Shown: positions 31,747 to 44,890 of the stretch, in pieces
How positions within the stretch are numbered: position 1 is the first letter of the stretch
Layout of the letters: the number at the start of each line of letters is the position of its first letter
Source of the DNA: Batillaria attramentaria
Taxonomy: Eukaryota > Mollusca > Gastropoda > Batillariidae
Reading direction: 5' to 3'
Assembly (NCBI GenBank): GCA_018292915.2
Contig: JACVVK020000058.1
Span: forward strand, 351,001 to 415,000
DNA length: 64,000 bases
Program-made: the position numbers and the translations under genes
The notes under the pieces: generated by a model
What the model saw: the letters and a program-made list of their open reading frames with translations, nothing else
Database searches by the model: none
Told to the model about the DNA's origin: nothing

Positions 31747-34095
31747 CCCCTATATCATTTGCACTGCGTATTGCGCCCATCTGCGTACATCGGTCTCTTT
31801 CTCTTTCTCCCTCACACAGGTTTGGCTGTACACGATTTGAGAGACAAAACAGGAACGACATGATTCATCTAACTTCCGCATAAAAATCGGGTTTGCACAC
31901 AGGTAACATTTTCTTTTTCTTTGACTAGAAGTTTCTCACCAAGCCAAAGCTCACAACTATTCATTGATCTTGTATTGGACAAAAGTGTTGGCATGACTGT
32001 ACTTTACATCAGTATTTTCTCATACTTGGGCGTTTCACAATAACTGCTTCAGGCGTTGATGAAATTTACCAGGCTTCTACGAAATTTGATTCAAAAAAAG
32101 TTTTTTTTTTTTTTTACCACAGCTCTCCATATTTAGCTGGACAGACACGGAAGCTGCTCCGGTGAAACCGTTGTCTGCGGTGCAGGTGTAATTTCCCTTG
32201 TCGTCACAGTTTACACGAGGGATAGTGTAGGTCAGAACAGTCTGTGAGGTGATCTTGTCGGCTGAGGTCTGTTCGCTTTGTGACACTTGTGTCGATCCGA
32301 AAGTAATGCGAAGGGTCGGAGTAGGATAACCAGATGCCTTACAAATAAAGGTTACACTTGTGTCACCCTCGGTAACTGTGTCAGAGTGAGGGCGTTGGTT
32401 AACAGTGAAGTTGTGCACTTCCGCTTTGTCTGAAACAAGTGAGACAAGGGATTCATGCAGGTTCAGGAATGGATTAGAATTATTATAATAGTAAACAATA
32501 TCGGGTGAACAAAACTGTGCTACATATAATATATACAATTATTCGGTAGCATCAAAACTGAATGTGGAAAAGTAAGTTTTAAATGACATAAGCTGGAAAA
32601 GTAGGCTTTAAATGAAGTTAGTTTTAAACCCTTACAAGTAAGCCCAAAGTGCTTCCATCTTAATTATTCCCTAACTGTTGACATGATGACCTCACCTCCA
32701 GTCTGGAACGACTCCTGACTGGTGAGTGTATATAGACCAGGCTCAGGTTCCCAAGTGGCCCAACAGTAGCACGTCGTGTTGTCGTCTGTAGTCTGTAACG
32801 TGCTGATGGTCACAGAACTTGACACAGATGTATTGGCAGTTGTACTAGTAGTACTTTTCAGCTGCAGATTAGTGCAGTTGATGTGTATTGCTGTGACGAG
32901 CGGCTTGCCGCCGTGTACTGTACAGGTCACGGTGTCACTGACAAAGATTAAATTGTCCTTTGTGGATGTGGTGATCGTCGGTGGGATTTGTGGCGGATCT
33001 GAAACAATACAAACGTAGAAATAAGATTATCTATGTTTAATCAGTTTTGAATTTTTAAAGAGTACAAATCAAAATCCAGCAATGAGGCAAAATCAGCTGT
33101 CATAGGTTTGTTGGTGTTGTTTTTTTTACAACAACTGACTACAACAAACCAAGCTCGCACTCTTATTTTCTCAACATATCAATAACTTTCATTAGTTTGT
33201 TTCATGAGTTTGAATTTTAAACGATATAATCATATCATTCATTTTCAGTATCGGTAACTAATATATGCTAAGGGTGCCACATACATTTCAATGTGAATGT
33301 GTAGCGAGCCTGTGATGGTGGTCCCAGGGAGGATGCTGCAGTACAAATGATTGTTGTGTTGTCCTGGTCCAGACTGGGTATGAGAGTACAGTTCCCGCTG
33401 TTCGGAATGTAGTCTACACACGTGAAACTTGAGGCAGCCCAGCTGTATACCGTTCCCGGGTCAGCGTCTGTAGCGAGACATGTAAGTGTCAGGTTCCTGG
33501 ATCCATCAGTGATGAACGATTCCGGTCCTGTGATCTGGATGTTGTCGTTTGAAAGACCAACTGAACAACAAAAACACTCTTTAATAATGACGCTGCGTAG
33601 TTAAGACAAGTAGCAATTCAGAACAAGGTCCCGTGTTCATCTTATGGGCTTATACTTATAATTATTGTGTCGAATGCAAATTGTCAGTTGGATGCACGAG
33701 TGGTCCAACAAATATTCGAACTGATCTGTTCATTTTGTCTTGTTCCTTTCTGCGTTTGGTTTGGGGGAGCCCGGGGCGGCCGAATGGTAGAGAGTTGGAC
33801 TCTCAATGCTCGGGAGTTCGAATCCCACCGGCTGGGGCCAAATACTTGTGCTGGCCTTTTTTCTTGTTGCCCCGTCTTTGATATCACCCGTATGTGGTGG
33901 AAAAGGACGTTAAACTCCCAAACACCCACCCACCCACCCCGCGTTTGGTTTGATTGGGGCGACTAAAATTCCGGACAGTAACATTGATAGTGTTCCAGGT
34001 TATTGCCTCGAGTTACGTAAACAGAACATACCTGAACAGCCGACAAACAGTGTAATCCCGGCAGCGACAAGCCAACATACTCGTAATACACTCAT
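30434..34095 (-). CDS. U5: three-Ig transmembrane receptor, tail class gamma
   Basis: Exons: signal 34032-34095 (MSVLRVCW...), Ig1 33285-33560, Ig2 32696-32998, Ig3 32118-32429, transmembrane 31553-31654, tail 30849-31124, terminal 30434-30477. The total is 1377 nt, 458 residues. The transmembrane exon is six nt shorter than in classes alpha and beta, and its stalk reads DEDLPAAAIVGGVSG. The tail has YETP, YTGL, YQNV-x7-YDPL and YMEL (YTDL elsewhere), and ends DADGYELPAMSSRR. Ig1 begins VGLSND because the exon starts TT instead of AT. The Ig2 variable stretch reads NLQLKSTTSTTANT. The Ig3 donor is gtaaaa followed by a long A run. An S1 SINE sits in the first intron. Confidence 0.82.
31680..31744. 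repeat. (TG)n microsatellite
   Basis: TG tract in the Ig3-transmembrane intron of U5; the same place in U9 holds 50793-50849. Confidence 0.95.
33764..33940 (+). mobile_element. tRNA-derived SINE S1, with target-site duplication
   Basis: Full-length copy flanked by gcgtttggtttg (33752-33763 and 33941-33952), in the first intron of U5. Its anticodon loop region is ctctcaa instead of cttctaa. A truncated copy sits at the same site in U6. Confidence 0.88.
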
Positions 34096-35031
34096 GTTGA
34101 AACTACCGACCCAGTAACACATGTGCTGTGTCTATCCTCCTAGAGTTTCGAACACGTCGCATCTTCCTGCTGAAAACTATAACCGGCGTATTCACATCCT
34201 GAATCTTTGTTTTGTGTTTATACACTCTAATCAGCCTAACACTGTTTTACTTCCCTCGTCCCGTGTGTTCGTGTTGGCGACTGGTTGGGAATCAAGACGC
34301 GTTGGCTTTGACCTGGTGTAAATATAGTGCACAGCCACTCGCTTCAATAGCCGTACACGAAACTCGTCTACAAGGGAATTTGTGTGTCCTTGTGTGTAAG
34401 ATGTGTTACGTCTACCCAGGCATTACTGACACGCGAACTCAATGCGGCACTTTACATTCAGCCGAGGTGGTAAGCACAACCATACGACTCTCCACTCCTC
34501 TTCAACCAGGAAGTGTAAAATCAGGCTTCACTGACATGATCATCATACCACTTCAATATTTTCGTCGTCGTGAATGATATCAACCCGCTTGCGATGGCAG
34601 TCAACAAGAGGTGTGTCACAGCCACAACGTAGCGTTACTTTTAACGCGCAAAAAACCCCTTCCTTATTGCACGTCTCCAGCAGAAATTTTGGGCAGACAC
34701 ACTAGAAGGAAATAAAAGGATTTTAGATTGCACGGTCAAATGTCTACCCCTCACATTCCCCCTTTTCTTGGGACATCCCCATTGTTCATGCATTATACAA
34801 ACCACACCCACCCCCACCCCGCCAAAAAATAATAAAATAAAATAAAATACACAAAAACCCAACAAACAACAACAACTACAACAACAACAAAATAAAGAAA
34901 TAGTTAACAACAATTAAAAAATACATAAATAGAGAAATTAAAATAAAACAACAAAAAAGTGAAATAAATAATGGTACGTGCATCTTCTCGAATCTGGTCA
35001 CATTTTAACCAGTCAGTTTATCGTGGACAAT

Positions 35032-35128
<97 letters not shown>

Positions 35129-35186
35129 TAGACTGAGAAATCACTGAAGGAAAACAGACTGAGAAATTAGATAAACGAGTAAACCA
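34096..35186. other. U5 upstream region and U6 3' flank
   Basis: The region 34130-34760 is the upstream type shared by U1, U5, U6 and U9 (cacagccactcgcttcaata, then the gtgtccttgtgtgtaag block). It is followed by A-rich low complexity and a (GA)n(CA)n tract at 35034-35127. No gene was recognised and no clear TATA box. Confidence 0.5.
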
Positions 35187-35192
35187 TTTATT
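35187..35192 (-). promoter_or_regulatory. Polyadenylation signal of U6
   Basis: AATAAA on the minus strand about 390 nt after the U6 stop, at the same place as in U4 and U8. Confidence 0.5.
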
Positions 35193-35579
35193 TTAAAGAC
35201 CTACCATCAAAGAAGTGAACGTCAAACGAATATTTAAAAAAGTAAACAAACAAACAAACAAACAAAAAACTCTTGGCATTTACAACCCAAAGCAAACAAT
35301 ACCAAGATGGCTGTAACTTTGCCTGTTTCCGCTCCCTTTTTATCATTTCTTGTTCCACACTGACCTACGTTGATATTTCCAGCTAGTGTTCAGTTTGTTA
35401 ATGACACTCTTCTGTAATTCGTCGTCTCTTGTAGCATCAATGTCAGCTAGAGTGCTCAACACGTCTCCGCTGTATTATTTTTTTTAAACATTGGCTTACA
35501 ACTTAATAATGATGACGTGATATGCTATTATGGACACATGTAGTCTACACACTTCTGAACAGGACTCAAGCGGACCAAG

Positions 35580-35715
35580 TCAGTGTGCGCTGGGCGCTGA
35601 TGTCATTTCGTATTCATCTGTACCTGAAATTTAATAAAAAAGCCAGAAGTCATTTCACTTTATGAGGAGTGTGCATGCGTGCGTGCGTGCGTGTGTGCGT
35701 GTGTGCGTGTGTGTG

Positions 35716-35769
<54 letters not shown>

Positions 35770-36131
35770 GGGTGCACAGACTACAGTGCTAGGGGCGGAT
35801 CAGCGGTTGGCACCATGGCACTGACTTAGTCAAATATGTACAGACGAGAAAGCCTAAAAAAATCGTTGGAATAAAGAGAAATCACTAATGCAGCCTATCG
35901 AAGACTGGAATGAACCAAAAAGAAGTTTAGAAGCCAAGCCAAAAGAAAGGGTGTTTGGATGAGGTAACTCGCCGATTACAATCACTTCAGGCCGTTCGAA
36001 TCCAAGTTAAAGGTTGGTGCATTACATTTAAAGTTCTACCCATCATGAAGATTATTTCGAACGCACTCATTACTACAATTGTTCAAACTTACTAGTAACC
36101 TTGGAATAGCCACCACGAAAACAAATGAAAA

Positions 36132-36189
<58 letters not shown>

Positions 36190-36741
36190 TGCAGGTATTT
36201 GTAATACCTGTTCCCCTTCCCCCGGGACCTGTGGTGCGGAGCTCCGTGTAGACGGCAGTGTCTTGTCTTCCTGTCATCTGAAGCGGGTCGTACGTGTTGT
36301 CTGGCCGTGAAAGGTTCTGGTAATTATGAAGACAGTTTTCCTCATCCAAATCTGTGGTTAGTTGATGATTGGCGATGCCAGCCGAAGTTTGTCGGTCTGT
36401 GTCGTTACTTGATGGTTGTAGGCCAGTGTAGGCGTCTGATTCCCTCTCACGTCTAGGCAGTGGCTTTTCGTACCTAGGATCTGTTTAGACAATAGTCACT
36501 GTGCTTTATTATTTTTTCTCGTTTTTGTTGTCAGGTCTATTGTACGTATAGAAATGTTTTCTTAAGGAGATAAAAGTGTTGATGATTAGTTTTCAGTGTA
36601 GCATGTACTTTCGTATGAGAACAGATAAGTCTTTGATTATCAATTTTTTTTAAACGTACAGCCCGTGTTCAGGGCTCTTATCAATCATTTCTATTTTTCA
36701 TTAAGTGAAGAAGCAAGTCAAATGTCATGTCTCACTAGTCA

Positions 36742-36781
<40 letters not shown>

Positions 36782-37357
36782 TTGTACAATTGATCATACT
36801 TCTTTTCATCCAGATCAGGACACCGACAACAGCAGCAGTAGTCAGCACCAGGATCCCGCCTACAACACCTCCCACTATGGCTGCCAGGGGCGTGTCTTCA
36901 GTTGCATCTGCAATATAATTATCCACAACAATAACAGCAAACAATATAGCTTAAGGCGTGAGTAAAATGGTCCGGCGTCTACGTATTATAACAAAGAGAA
37001 CAAAGATTATCAGTCTTACCACAGTTCTTTACATGTAGCTGCAAAGACGCAGAAGCCACTTCGGTGAAACCATTGTCTGCAGTACAGGTGTAATTTCCCT
37101 TGTCGTCACAGTTTACACGAGGGATAGTGTAGGTTAGAACAGTCCGTGAGGTGATACTGATGTCTGACGTGTGTTGGCTGAGTGCGACTTGTTCTGATCC
37201 AAAACTGATGTGAAGGGCCGGAGAGGGATGGCCAGATGCTTCACAGATGAAGGTGACGCCCTCGGTAACTGTGTCAGAGTAAGGGTGCTGGTTTATGGTA
37301 AAGTTGTGCACCTCCGCTTTGTCTGAAACAGAAATGAGAAGGAATTTATGCAGCCAC

Positions 37358-37390
<33 letters not shown>

Positions 37391-40300
37391 TTCGAATCTC
37401 CGGCAGGCAGGAATTGCACGGGATTTACCCAGTCAGATTCACGCGCAGACTTGTTGACGGTGCCTGTATCGCCTGCGTGTACACAATGATACGTGTGCAT
37501 GTAAAAATCCTATCCCAATAGGGAAGGGCCGCGGAAAAGAAAACAATCACACACAATGCCCCCAAAATAAATGTGTGGCGATGTACTTTGTTTCGAAGGA
37601 AGCATCACGAATTTTCTGCCGACGGTAAGATGAGGACATAAAGAAATATGGGGTGAACAAAACTGTTTATTTTATAAGGAAAACAGCAGTTTTGTGAAAC
37701 CAGTCCGAAACTGACACACAGTCACTTACTTCCTGATCGAATCGTTGATTGTGTCGGAAAAGCTATTTTTAATGGTATGACGGAACGTAAATCATTTTCA
37801 CAATTCGGCGAACACAGCGAATTCATATTCAAGTGATATGATAAACTCACGTCTTATCTGGAACGACTCCTGACTAATGACTGTATATAGACCAGGCTCA
37901 GGTTCCCAAGTGGCCCAACAGTAGCACGTCGTGTTGTCGTCTGTAGTCTGTGACGTGCTGATGGTCACAGAACTTGACTCGGACTCACCAACAGTATTAT
38001 TGTCCGTACTCGTCACTTGTAGATGAGTACAGTTGATGTGTATTGCTGTGACGAGCGGCTTGCCGCCTTGTACTGTACACGTCACGGTGTCACCGACAAA
38101 TACAGTATGGCTCTGTGTGGAGCTGGTGATTACTGGTGGTATTTGTGGCGGATCTGGAACAATATTCGGAGTACCTATGACATCAGCAAAATGATAGAAG
38201 AGAAGAAAAGACAAGACAACATTTCAAATACTTCTATTGGACGGACAAACTAACAAGCAAAGAAACAAATTAAGGTGGCTTTCTGGTTCATAAAACCTAT
38301 CACAGCATATCGAATCATAGTATGTCATATTACATCGCATTACATTGTAATTATAAAAATACGACATAAAACACCACACATGTTTCGTGGTGTTAGCTGG
38401 TATAGCTTTTGAGTTGTACAGGAAAAGGTGCATAACTATCTAATTTCACTTTCAGTAACTCAAGTTTATCTATTTTTGTTATTTCCACTTCGGACTTCGG
38501 CATGATCTTTCAGCAGACACATTAATTTCAATTATTATCATTTTGGCGGTTATCATTATGTAAAATGAACAGTGCCACATACATTTCAAATTCAATGTGA
38601 AGCTAGCCTGTGATGTTGATGTCGCAGACACGGATACTGCTGTACAAACGATTGTTGTGTTGTCCTGGTCCAACCTAGGCTTTATCATACAGGCCCTGCT
38701 GTTCTGAGTATAATTGATACATCTAAATGTAGATGGACTCCAAGTGAACACCGTTCCCGGATCAGCGTCTGTAGCGAGACATGTAAGTGTCAGACTCCTG
38801 GATCCATCAGTGATGAACGATTCCGGTCCCGTGATGTGGATGTTCTCGTCTGAAAGGCCATCTGAACACAAACACTAACTGATAATGGCGCTGCCTACCA
38901 ATAGTGCGACTAATGTCAATCCATTTCAGGGTATGGAAGTATCACCTAACCTGATGGCATGAATGTTCAATATTGTGTCCCGCTTTCATAATGTGGACGT
39001 ATTCATGGGGTGTCAAGTGAAAATTCTTCGGTTGGATGCTTACCTCAGTTCAAGTCAGCCACGCAGGAAAGTATTCGCCTGCATAAGTAACTTGACGCCG
39101 CCAATGGCTGCATGTGCACGAGTGGTATGACTAAGAAATCACACTCATATTGTCTTATTACTTTTAAAAAGAAAATATATTGGGCATATCCTTTGCACTG
39201 AAGCAATATCGGGTGGACAATACTGTGCAACATATGATATATACAATGATTCAATAGCATCAAAGCTGAATGTGGAAAAGTAAGTTTTAAATGACATAAG
39301 CTGGAAAAGTAGGCTTGAAATGAAGTTAGTTTTAAACCCTTACAAGTAAGCCCAAAGTGCTTCCATCTTAATTATGCCCTAATTGTTGACATGATGACGT
39401 CACCTCCAGTCTGGAACGACTCCTGACTGGTGTGTGTATATAGACCAGGCTCAGGTTCCCAAGTGGCCCAACAGTAGCACGTCGTGTTGTTGTCTGTAGT
39501 CTGTAACGTGCTGATGGTCACAGACCTTGACACAGATGTATTGGCAATTGTACTAGTAGTACTTTTCAGCTGTAGATTAGTACAGTTGATGTGTACGGCT
39601 GTGACGAGCGGCTTGCCACCCTGTACTGTACACGTCACGGTGTCACCGACAAAGACTAAATTGTCCTGTGTGGATGTGGTGATCGCCGGCGGGATAGGTG
39701 GTGGATCTGAAACAATTTATATAAACATAGAAATAAGATTATCTATGTTTAATCAATTTGGACTTTTAAAGAGTAGAAATCAAAATTCGGCAATGAGGCA
39801 AAATCAGCTGTCATAGGTTTGTTGTTGTTTTACAACAACAACAGCTGACTGCAAAAAACCAAGTTCGCACTCCTATTTTCTCAACATATGAATAACTTTC
39901 ATTAGTTTGTTTAATGAGTTTGAATTTCGAACGATATAATCATATCATTCGTTTTCAGTATCGGTAACTAATATATGCTAAGGGTGCCACTTACATTTCA
40001 GATTGAATGTGTAGCGAGCCTGTGATGGTGGTCCCTGGGAGGATGCTGCAGTGCAAACGATTGTTGTGTTGTCCTGGTCCAGCCTGGGTATGAGAGTACA
40101 GTTCCCGCTGTTCTGAATGTAGTCTACGCATGTGATATTTGAGGGAGCCCAGCTGTATCCCGTTCCCTGGTCAGCGTCTGTAGCGAGACATATAACTGTC
40201 AGGTTCCTGGATCCATCAGTGATGAACGATTCCGGTCCCGTGATCTGGATGTTGTCGTTTGAAAGACCATCTGAACAACATAAACACTGTTTGATAATGG

Positions 40301-40725
40301 TTCTGCGTACTTAAGACAAGTAGCAATTCATTTAAGGATACAGCACACGGTCCCGTGTTCATCTTATGGGCTTATACTTATAATTATCGGGTCGAATACA
40401 AAAATTGTCAGTTGGATGCACGAATGGTCCAACAAATATTCGAATTGATCTGTTCATTTTGTCTTGTTTCTTTTTGCGTTTGGTTTGGGGGAGCCGGGGT
40501 GGCCGAATGGTAGAGCGATGGACTCTCAATGCTCGGGTCGTGAGTTCGAATCACGCCGGCTGGGGCCAAATACCTGAGTTGAGGTGAGTTGGCGACTAAA
40601 ATTTCGAACAATAACATTGATAGTGTTCCAGGTTATTGCCTATTACGTAAACAGAACATACCTGAATAGCCGACAAACAGTGTAATCCCGGCAGCGACAA
40701 GCCAACATACTCGTATTGCACTCAT
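35580..40725 (-). CDS. U6: five-Ig transmembrane receptor, chimeric, ITAM-like tail
   Basis: Exons: signal 40662-40725 (MSAIRVCW...), Ig1 39995-40270, Ig2 39404-39706, second Ig1 38583-38861, second Ig2 37851-38153, Ig3 37020-37322, transmembrane 36800-36907, tail 36208-36480, terminal 35580-35623. The total is 1953 nt, 650 residues. The 5' part (signal, Ig1, Ig2) resembles U5, while everything from the second Ig1 onward resembles U4. The join lies in the intron at about 39204-39206. Ig3 is 9 nt short: TVTEGVTF lacks the DRS present elsewhere, in frame. The tail has YQNLSRPDNTYDPL and YTEL. The terminal exon starts GTACAG instead of ATGCAG and ends GTDEYEMTSAPSAH. A (TG)n tract at 36135-36184 abuts the tail exon donor. 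Confidence 0.78.
40488..40573 (+). mobile_element. Truncated SINE S1 in U6 first intron
   Basis: Head of S1 up to ggctggggccaaatacc; the body and tail are missing. It sits after gcgtttggtttg, the same target as the full copy in U5, so one insertion predates the duplication of this 5' part. Confidence 0.75.
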
Positions 40726-41707
40726 GTTGAAACTGCCGACCCAGTATTGCTCTGTTCGTCCTTGCTACAGTTTCGAACACGAACAGTTCGTTTCATCTTC
40801 CTGCTGAAAACTATAACCGGCGTATTCACATCCTGAATCTTTGTTTTGTGTTTACACTCTAATCAGCCTGACACTGTTTTACTAAATTCCCTCGTACCGT
40901 GTGTTCGTGTTGGCGACTGGTTGGGAATCAAGACGCGTTGGCTTTGACCTGGTGTAAATATAGTGCACAGCCACTCGCTTCAATAGCCGTACACGAAACT
41001 CGTGTACAAGTGAATTTGTGTGTCCTTGTGTGTAAGATGTGTTACGTCTACCCAGGCATTACTGACACGCGAACTCAATGCGGCACTCTACATTCAGTCG
41101 AGGTGGTAAGCACATACAACTCTCCACTCCTCTTCAACCAGGAAGTGTAAAAGCAGGCTACACCGACATGATCATTATACCATTTCAATATTTTCGTCGT
41201 CGTGAATGATATCAACCCGCTTGCGCTGGCAGTCAACAAGAGGTGTGTCACAGGCACAACGTAGCGTTACTTTTAATGCGCAAAAAAACAACTTCTTTAT
41301 TGCACGTCTCCAGCAGAAATTTTGGGCAGAGACCATGCACTAGAAGGAAACAAAAGGATTTTAGATTGCACGGTCAATTTTCTACCCCCCCCCCCCCCCC
41401 CCCCACATTCCCCCTTTTCTTGGGACATCCCCCTTGTTCATGCATTATACAAACCACCCCCCACCCCCACCCCCACAAGAATAAATAAATAAAATAACAA
41501 AATTAAATTAAGAAACATAAAAACCCAACAAACAACAACAACAACAAAATAAATAAATAGTTAACAACAAATAAAAATACATAAATAGAGAAATTAAAAT
41601 AATAAAAACAAAAAAAGTGAAATAAATAATGGTACGTGCATCTTCTCGAATCTGGTCACATTTTAACCAGTCAGTTTGTCGTGGACCATTTTGAGAGACA
41701 GAGATCA

Positions 41708-41775
<68 letters not shown>

Positions 41776-42311
41776 CAATCAATTGTAAATAAAGCTGTAC
41801 CTGACGTATCACTTTGATGCAAACAATGTGATTGTTTTATTGACACTTCTGCGTAGGCAGTATGAATCAATTCGACACGAATTGAGAAGACTGTTCTGAC
41901 ATAATGAGATACACTTCTAGATCCAGAAACACAAGCAGCTGAAGGCTGAGGCTTTGATTATCAGTGAACAGGGTATATTTACTATCCCCTGAAAAGTAAA
42001 GTTATGTCCCAAATTCAAAATGTGGACTTAGTCATGGCTTGTCAAATGGAAATCTTCATTTGACTGCTTATCTCTATTCAAGTCAGTTCTGCAGGAAACT
42101 ATTCCCCTGCCAACCTAACTTGACGCCGCCGATGGCTTTGCACACGTGGTATGGCTATAAATATCACATACAACCGTTTTATTTGTTTATTAAAAGAAAA
42201 TTTGTAGGGCATATTCTTTGCACTCAAGCTAGCTTTGAAGGGGATAAAATCAAAATTTCCATGAACAAATAATTCTGTGTTATTGTCTTGAATTAGTTAA
42301 ACAGAACACAC
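40726..42311. other. U6 upstream region fused to a leftover first intron
   Basis: Contains the U5/U6-type upstream block, a run of about 19 C at 41387-41404, A-rich sequence and (CA)n at 41710-41773. From about 41985 it becomes the signal-Ig1 intron of a U2-like gene that lacks its Ig exons. Confidence 0.6.
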
Positions 42312-42369
42312 CTGAACAGCCGACACAAAGAGTAATGATCGCGAACACAAGCCGAAATATTACATCCAT
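42312..42369 (-). pseudogene. U7: orphan signal-peptide exon with promoter
   Basis: A single 58-nt exon encodes MDVIFRLVFAIITLCVGCS and ends in phase 1, almost identical to the first exon of U2. It has its own upstream TATA block but no Ig, membrane or tail exon before the U6 upstream region. The donor is gtgtgt where relatives have gtatgt. It is either a relic of a deleted gene or an alternative first exon for U6. Confidence 0.7.
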
Positions 42370-42474
42370 GTTGAAACTCCCAGTCCAGCAAGAGGTTCTA
42401 CTTGTCCTTGTCACAGTTTCCAACACGTCGCACCCTCACAGCTAAACACCGTAAAATGCAGTCCGCTTCCTGGG

Positions 42475-42481
42475 TATATAT
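42475..42481 (-). promoter_or_regulatory. TATA box of U7
   Basis: TATATAC on the minus strand about 106 bp upstream of the orphan exon ATG. The block is intact. Confidence 0.55.
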
Positions 42482-43225
42482 CATATTGTTAACTGTATTA
42501 GTTGTATCACGTTCAGCCTAACCCACTTTCCCTTTACCGTGTGTCAGTGACGGGGTCTGGATAGACCTGGGTAGGCGTCACCACGCGGCAGTCGGCCTTG
42601 GCTTTCTGTAAAGGTTTTGTTCACAGCCGCTTGCTTTTGTTGTACACGGATTTTGTACACGGAGATATGTGTCCTTATCTGAGCAATGCGTTCACCCATG
42701 CACCACCGACACACGATATCTCCATGCAAAATCAACACAGCGGTGGTGGCACAACACACAACCCCACTGATCGTCAAGCAGGAAATATTTTATACTCTGA
42801 CTGTCATACAGCTCACTTATTTCGTCCTGGCAAGTTCATGCTACCGCGTTCGATCGTGAAAAACACACACTGGGTTCAACAAAGCAGCTGTAAGAACTGT
42901 ACCGGAAATTATAAAAAATACAAACAAACAAACAACTAAAAGCTTCCTTGTATATCGTGAAGTTGAGCGGCTCAAGTGACTGGCGGGAGATGGTGTGTTA
43001 GAAAGAAATAAAAGGAAGGACGTTCCCTATTAAATTGTATGCATTCAGTCTCCACAATCCCATGTAAAATTACACACTGCCCATGCTGGGGGGTGTATTT
43101 TCCCGATCACCATTTCCAAAAACAGAATAAATGCCATAAGAATAAAATACAAAATAACATGTGTATTGTTTCTTATCTGGTCATTTTTGGAGCAATCCCT
43201 TGTTCGTTCCATCACAAAGTTTGAC

Positions 43226-43261
<36 letters not shown>

Positions 43262-43374
43262 CCCAAAACACACACACACACACGCGCGCGCGCAAGCAAG
43301 CAAGCAAGCAAGACTGAGGAATAACTGAAGGAAAATAAAACCCAGACTGAGAAATTAGATAAACGAATACACTA

Positions 43375-43380
43375 TTTATT
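43375..43380 (-). promoter_or_regulatory. Polyadenylation signal of U8
   Basis: AATAAA on the minus strand about 375 nt after the U8 stop codon. Confidence 0.5.
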
Positions 43381-43755
43381 TCAAAGAATTATCATCAAAG
43401 AAGCGAACGTCAAACGAATATCCCTAAAAAAATAATCGTTAGAATTTACAACCCAAAAACAAACAAGGCCAAGATAGCTGTAACTTTGTCGGCCGCCTGT
43501 TTTCCGTTAAATCCCTTTTTATCATTTCTTGTTCCACACTGACACATGTTGATATTTCCAGCTGGTGTTCAGTTTGTTAATGACACTTTTCTGTAATTCA
43601 TCGTCCCTTGTAGCATCTCTGTCAGCTAGAGTGCTCATCATGTCTCCGCTACATTTTTTTCTTACACTGGCTTACAACTTTATAACGACGACGTGATACG
43701 CTATAATAGACACATGTAGTCTACACACTTCTGAACAGGACTCAAGCGGACCAGG

Positions 43756-43852
43756 TCAGCGTGGGCTGGGCGCTGATGTCAGTTCGTATTCATCTGCATC
43801 TGAAAATTAAAAAAAAACAAAAAAGCAGCCAGAATTCATTTCGCTTAACGAG

Positions 43853-43896
<44 letters not shown>

Positions 43897-44849
43897 GGTG
43901 CACAGACTAGAGTGCTAGGGGCGTTGGTCTGAGCACCAACGGATCAGCGTCTGTGACCACGGGACTGACTTAGTCAAATATATAGAGACTAGAAAGCCGG
44001 ACAAAAAAAAAGTCTCTGGAATAAAGAGAGAATTACTAATGCAGCCTATCAAAGACTGGAAGGAACAAAAAAGAAGTTTAGAAGCCAAGCCAAGGGAGGG
44101 TGTTCGGTTTGAGGTAACTCGCCGATTACAATTAGTTCAGGTTTCATAGCAGTAAAGATGGGTGCATTTAACATTTAAAGTTCTGCCGATCCTTAAGGTT
44201 ATTTTGAACACACTCACTGGCACAAATGTTCAAAACCTACTTGTAATCTTCGAATAGCCTCCACGAAAACAAATGATATTCTTGTTTTATGTGTGTTTAC
44301 TTCCAGGTATTTGTATTACCTGTTCCCCTCCCCCCGGAACCTGTAGGGTGGAGATCCGTGTAGACGGCAGTGTCTTGTCTTCCTGTCATCTGAAGCGGGT
44401 CGTACGTGTTGTCTGGCCGTGAAAGGTTCTGGTAATTATGAAGACAGTTTTCCTCATCCAAATCTGTGGTTAGTTGATGGTTGGCAATGCCAGCTGGAGA
44501 CTGTCGACCTGTGTCGTTATTTGATGGATGTATGCCAGTGTAGGCGTCTGATTCCCTCTCACGTCTAGGCAGTGGCTTCTCGTACCTAGAATCTGTTTAC
44601 ACAATAGTCACTGTGCTTTATTCCTTTTTCTCATTTTTGTTGTCAGGTTTATTGTACGTATAGAAATGTTTTCTTAATGAGATAAAAGTGTTGATGATTA
44701 GTTTTCAGTATACCATGTACTTTCGTATGAGAACAGATACGCCTTTGATTATCAATTGGCTTTAAACTTCCAGTCCGAGTTCAGGACTCTTATCAATCAC
44801 TTCTATTTTTCAACAAGTGAAGAAGCAAGTCAAATGTCTCACTAATCAG

Positions 44850-44890
<41 letters not shown>

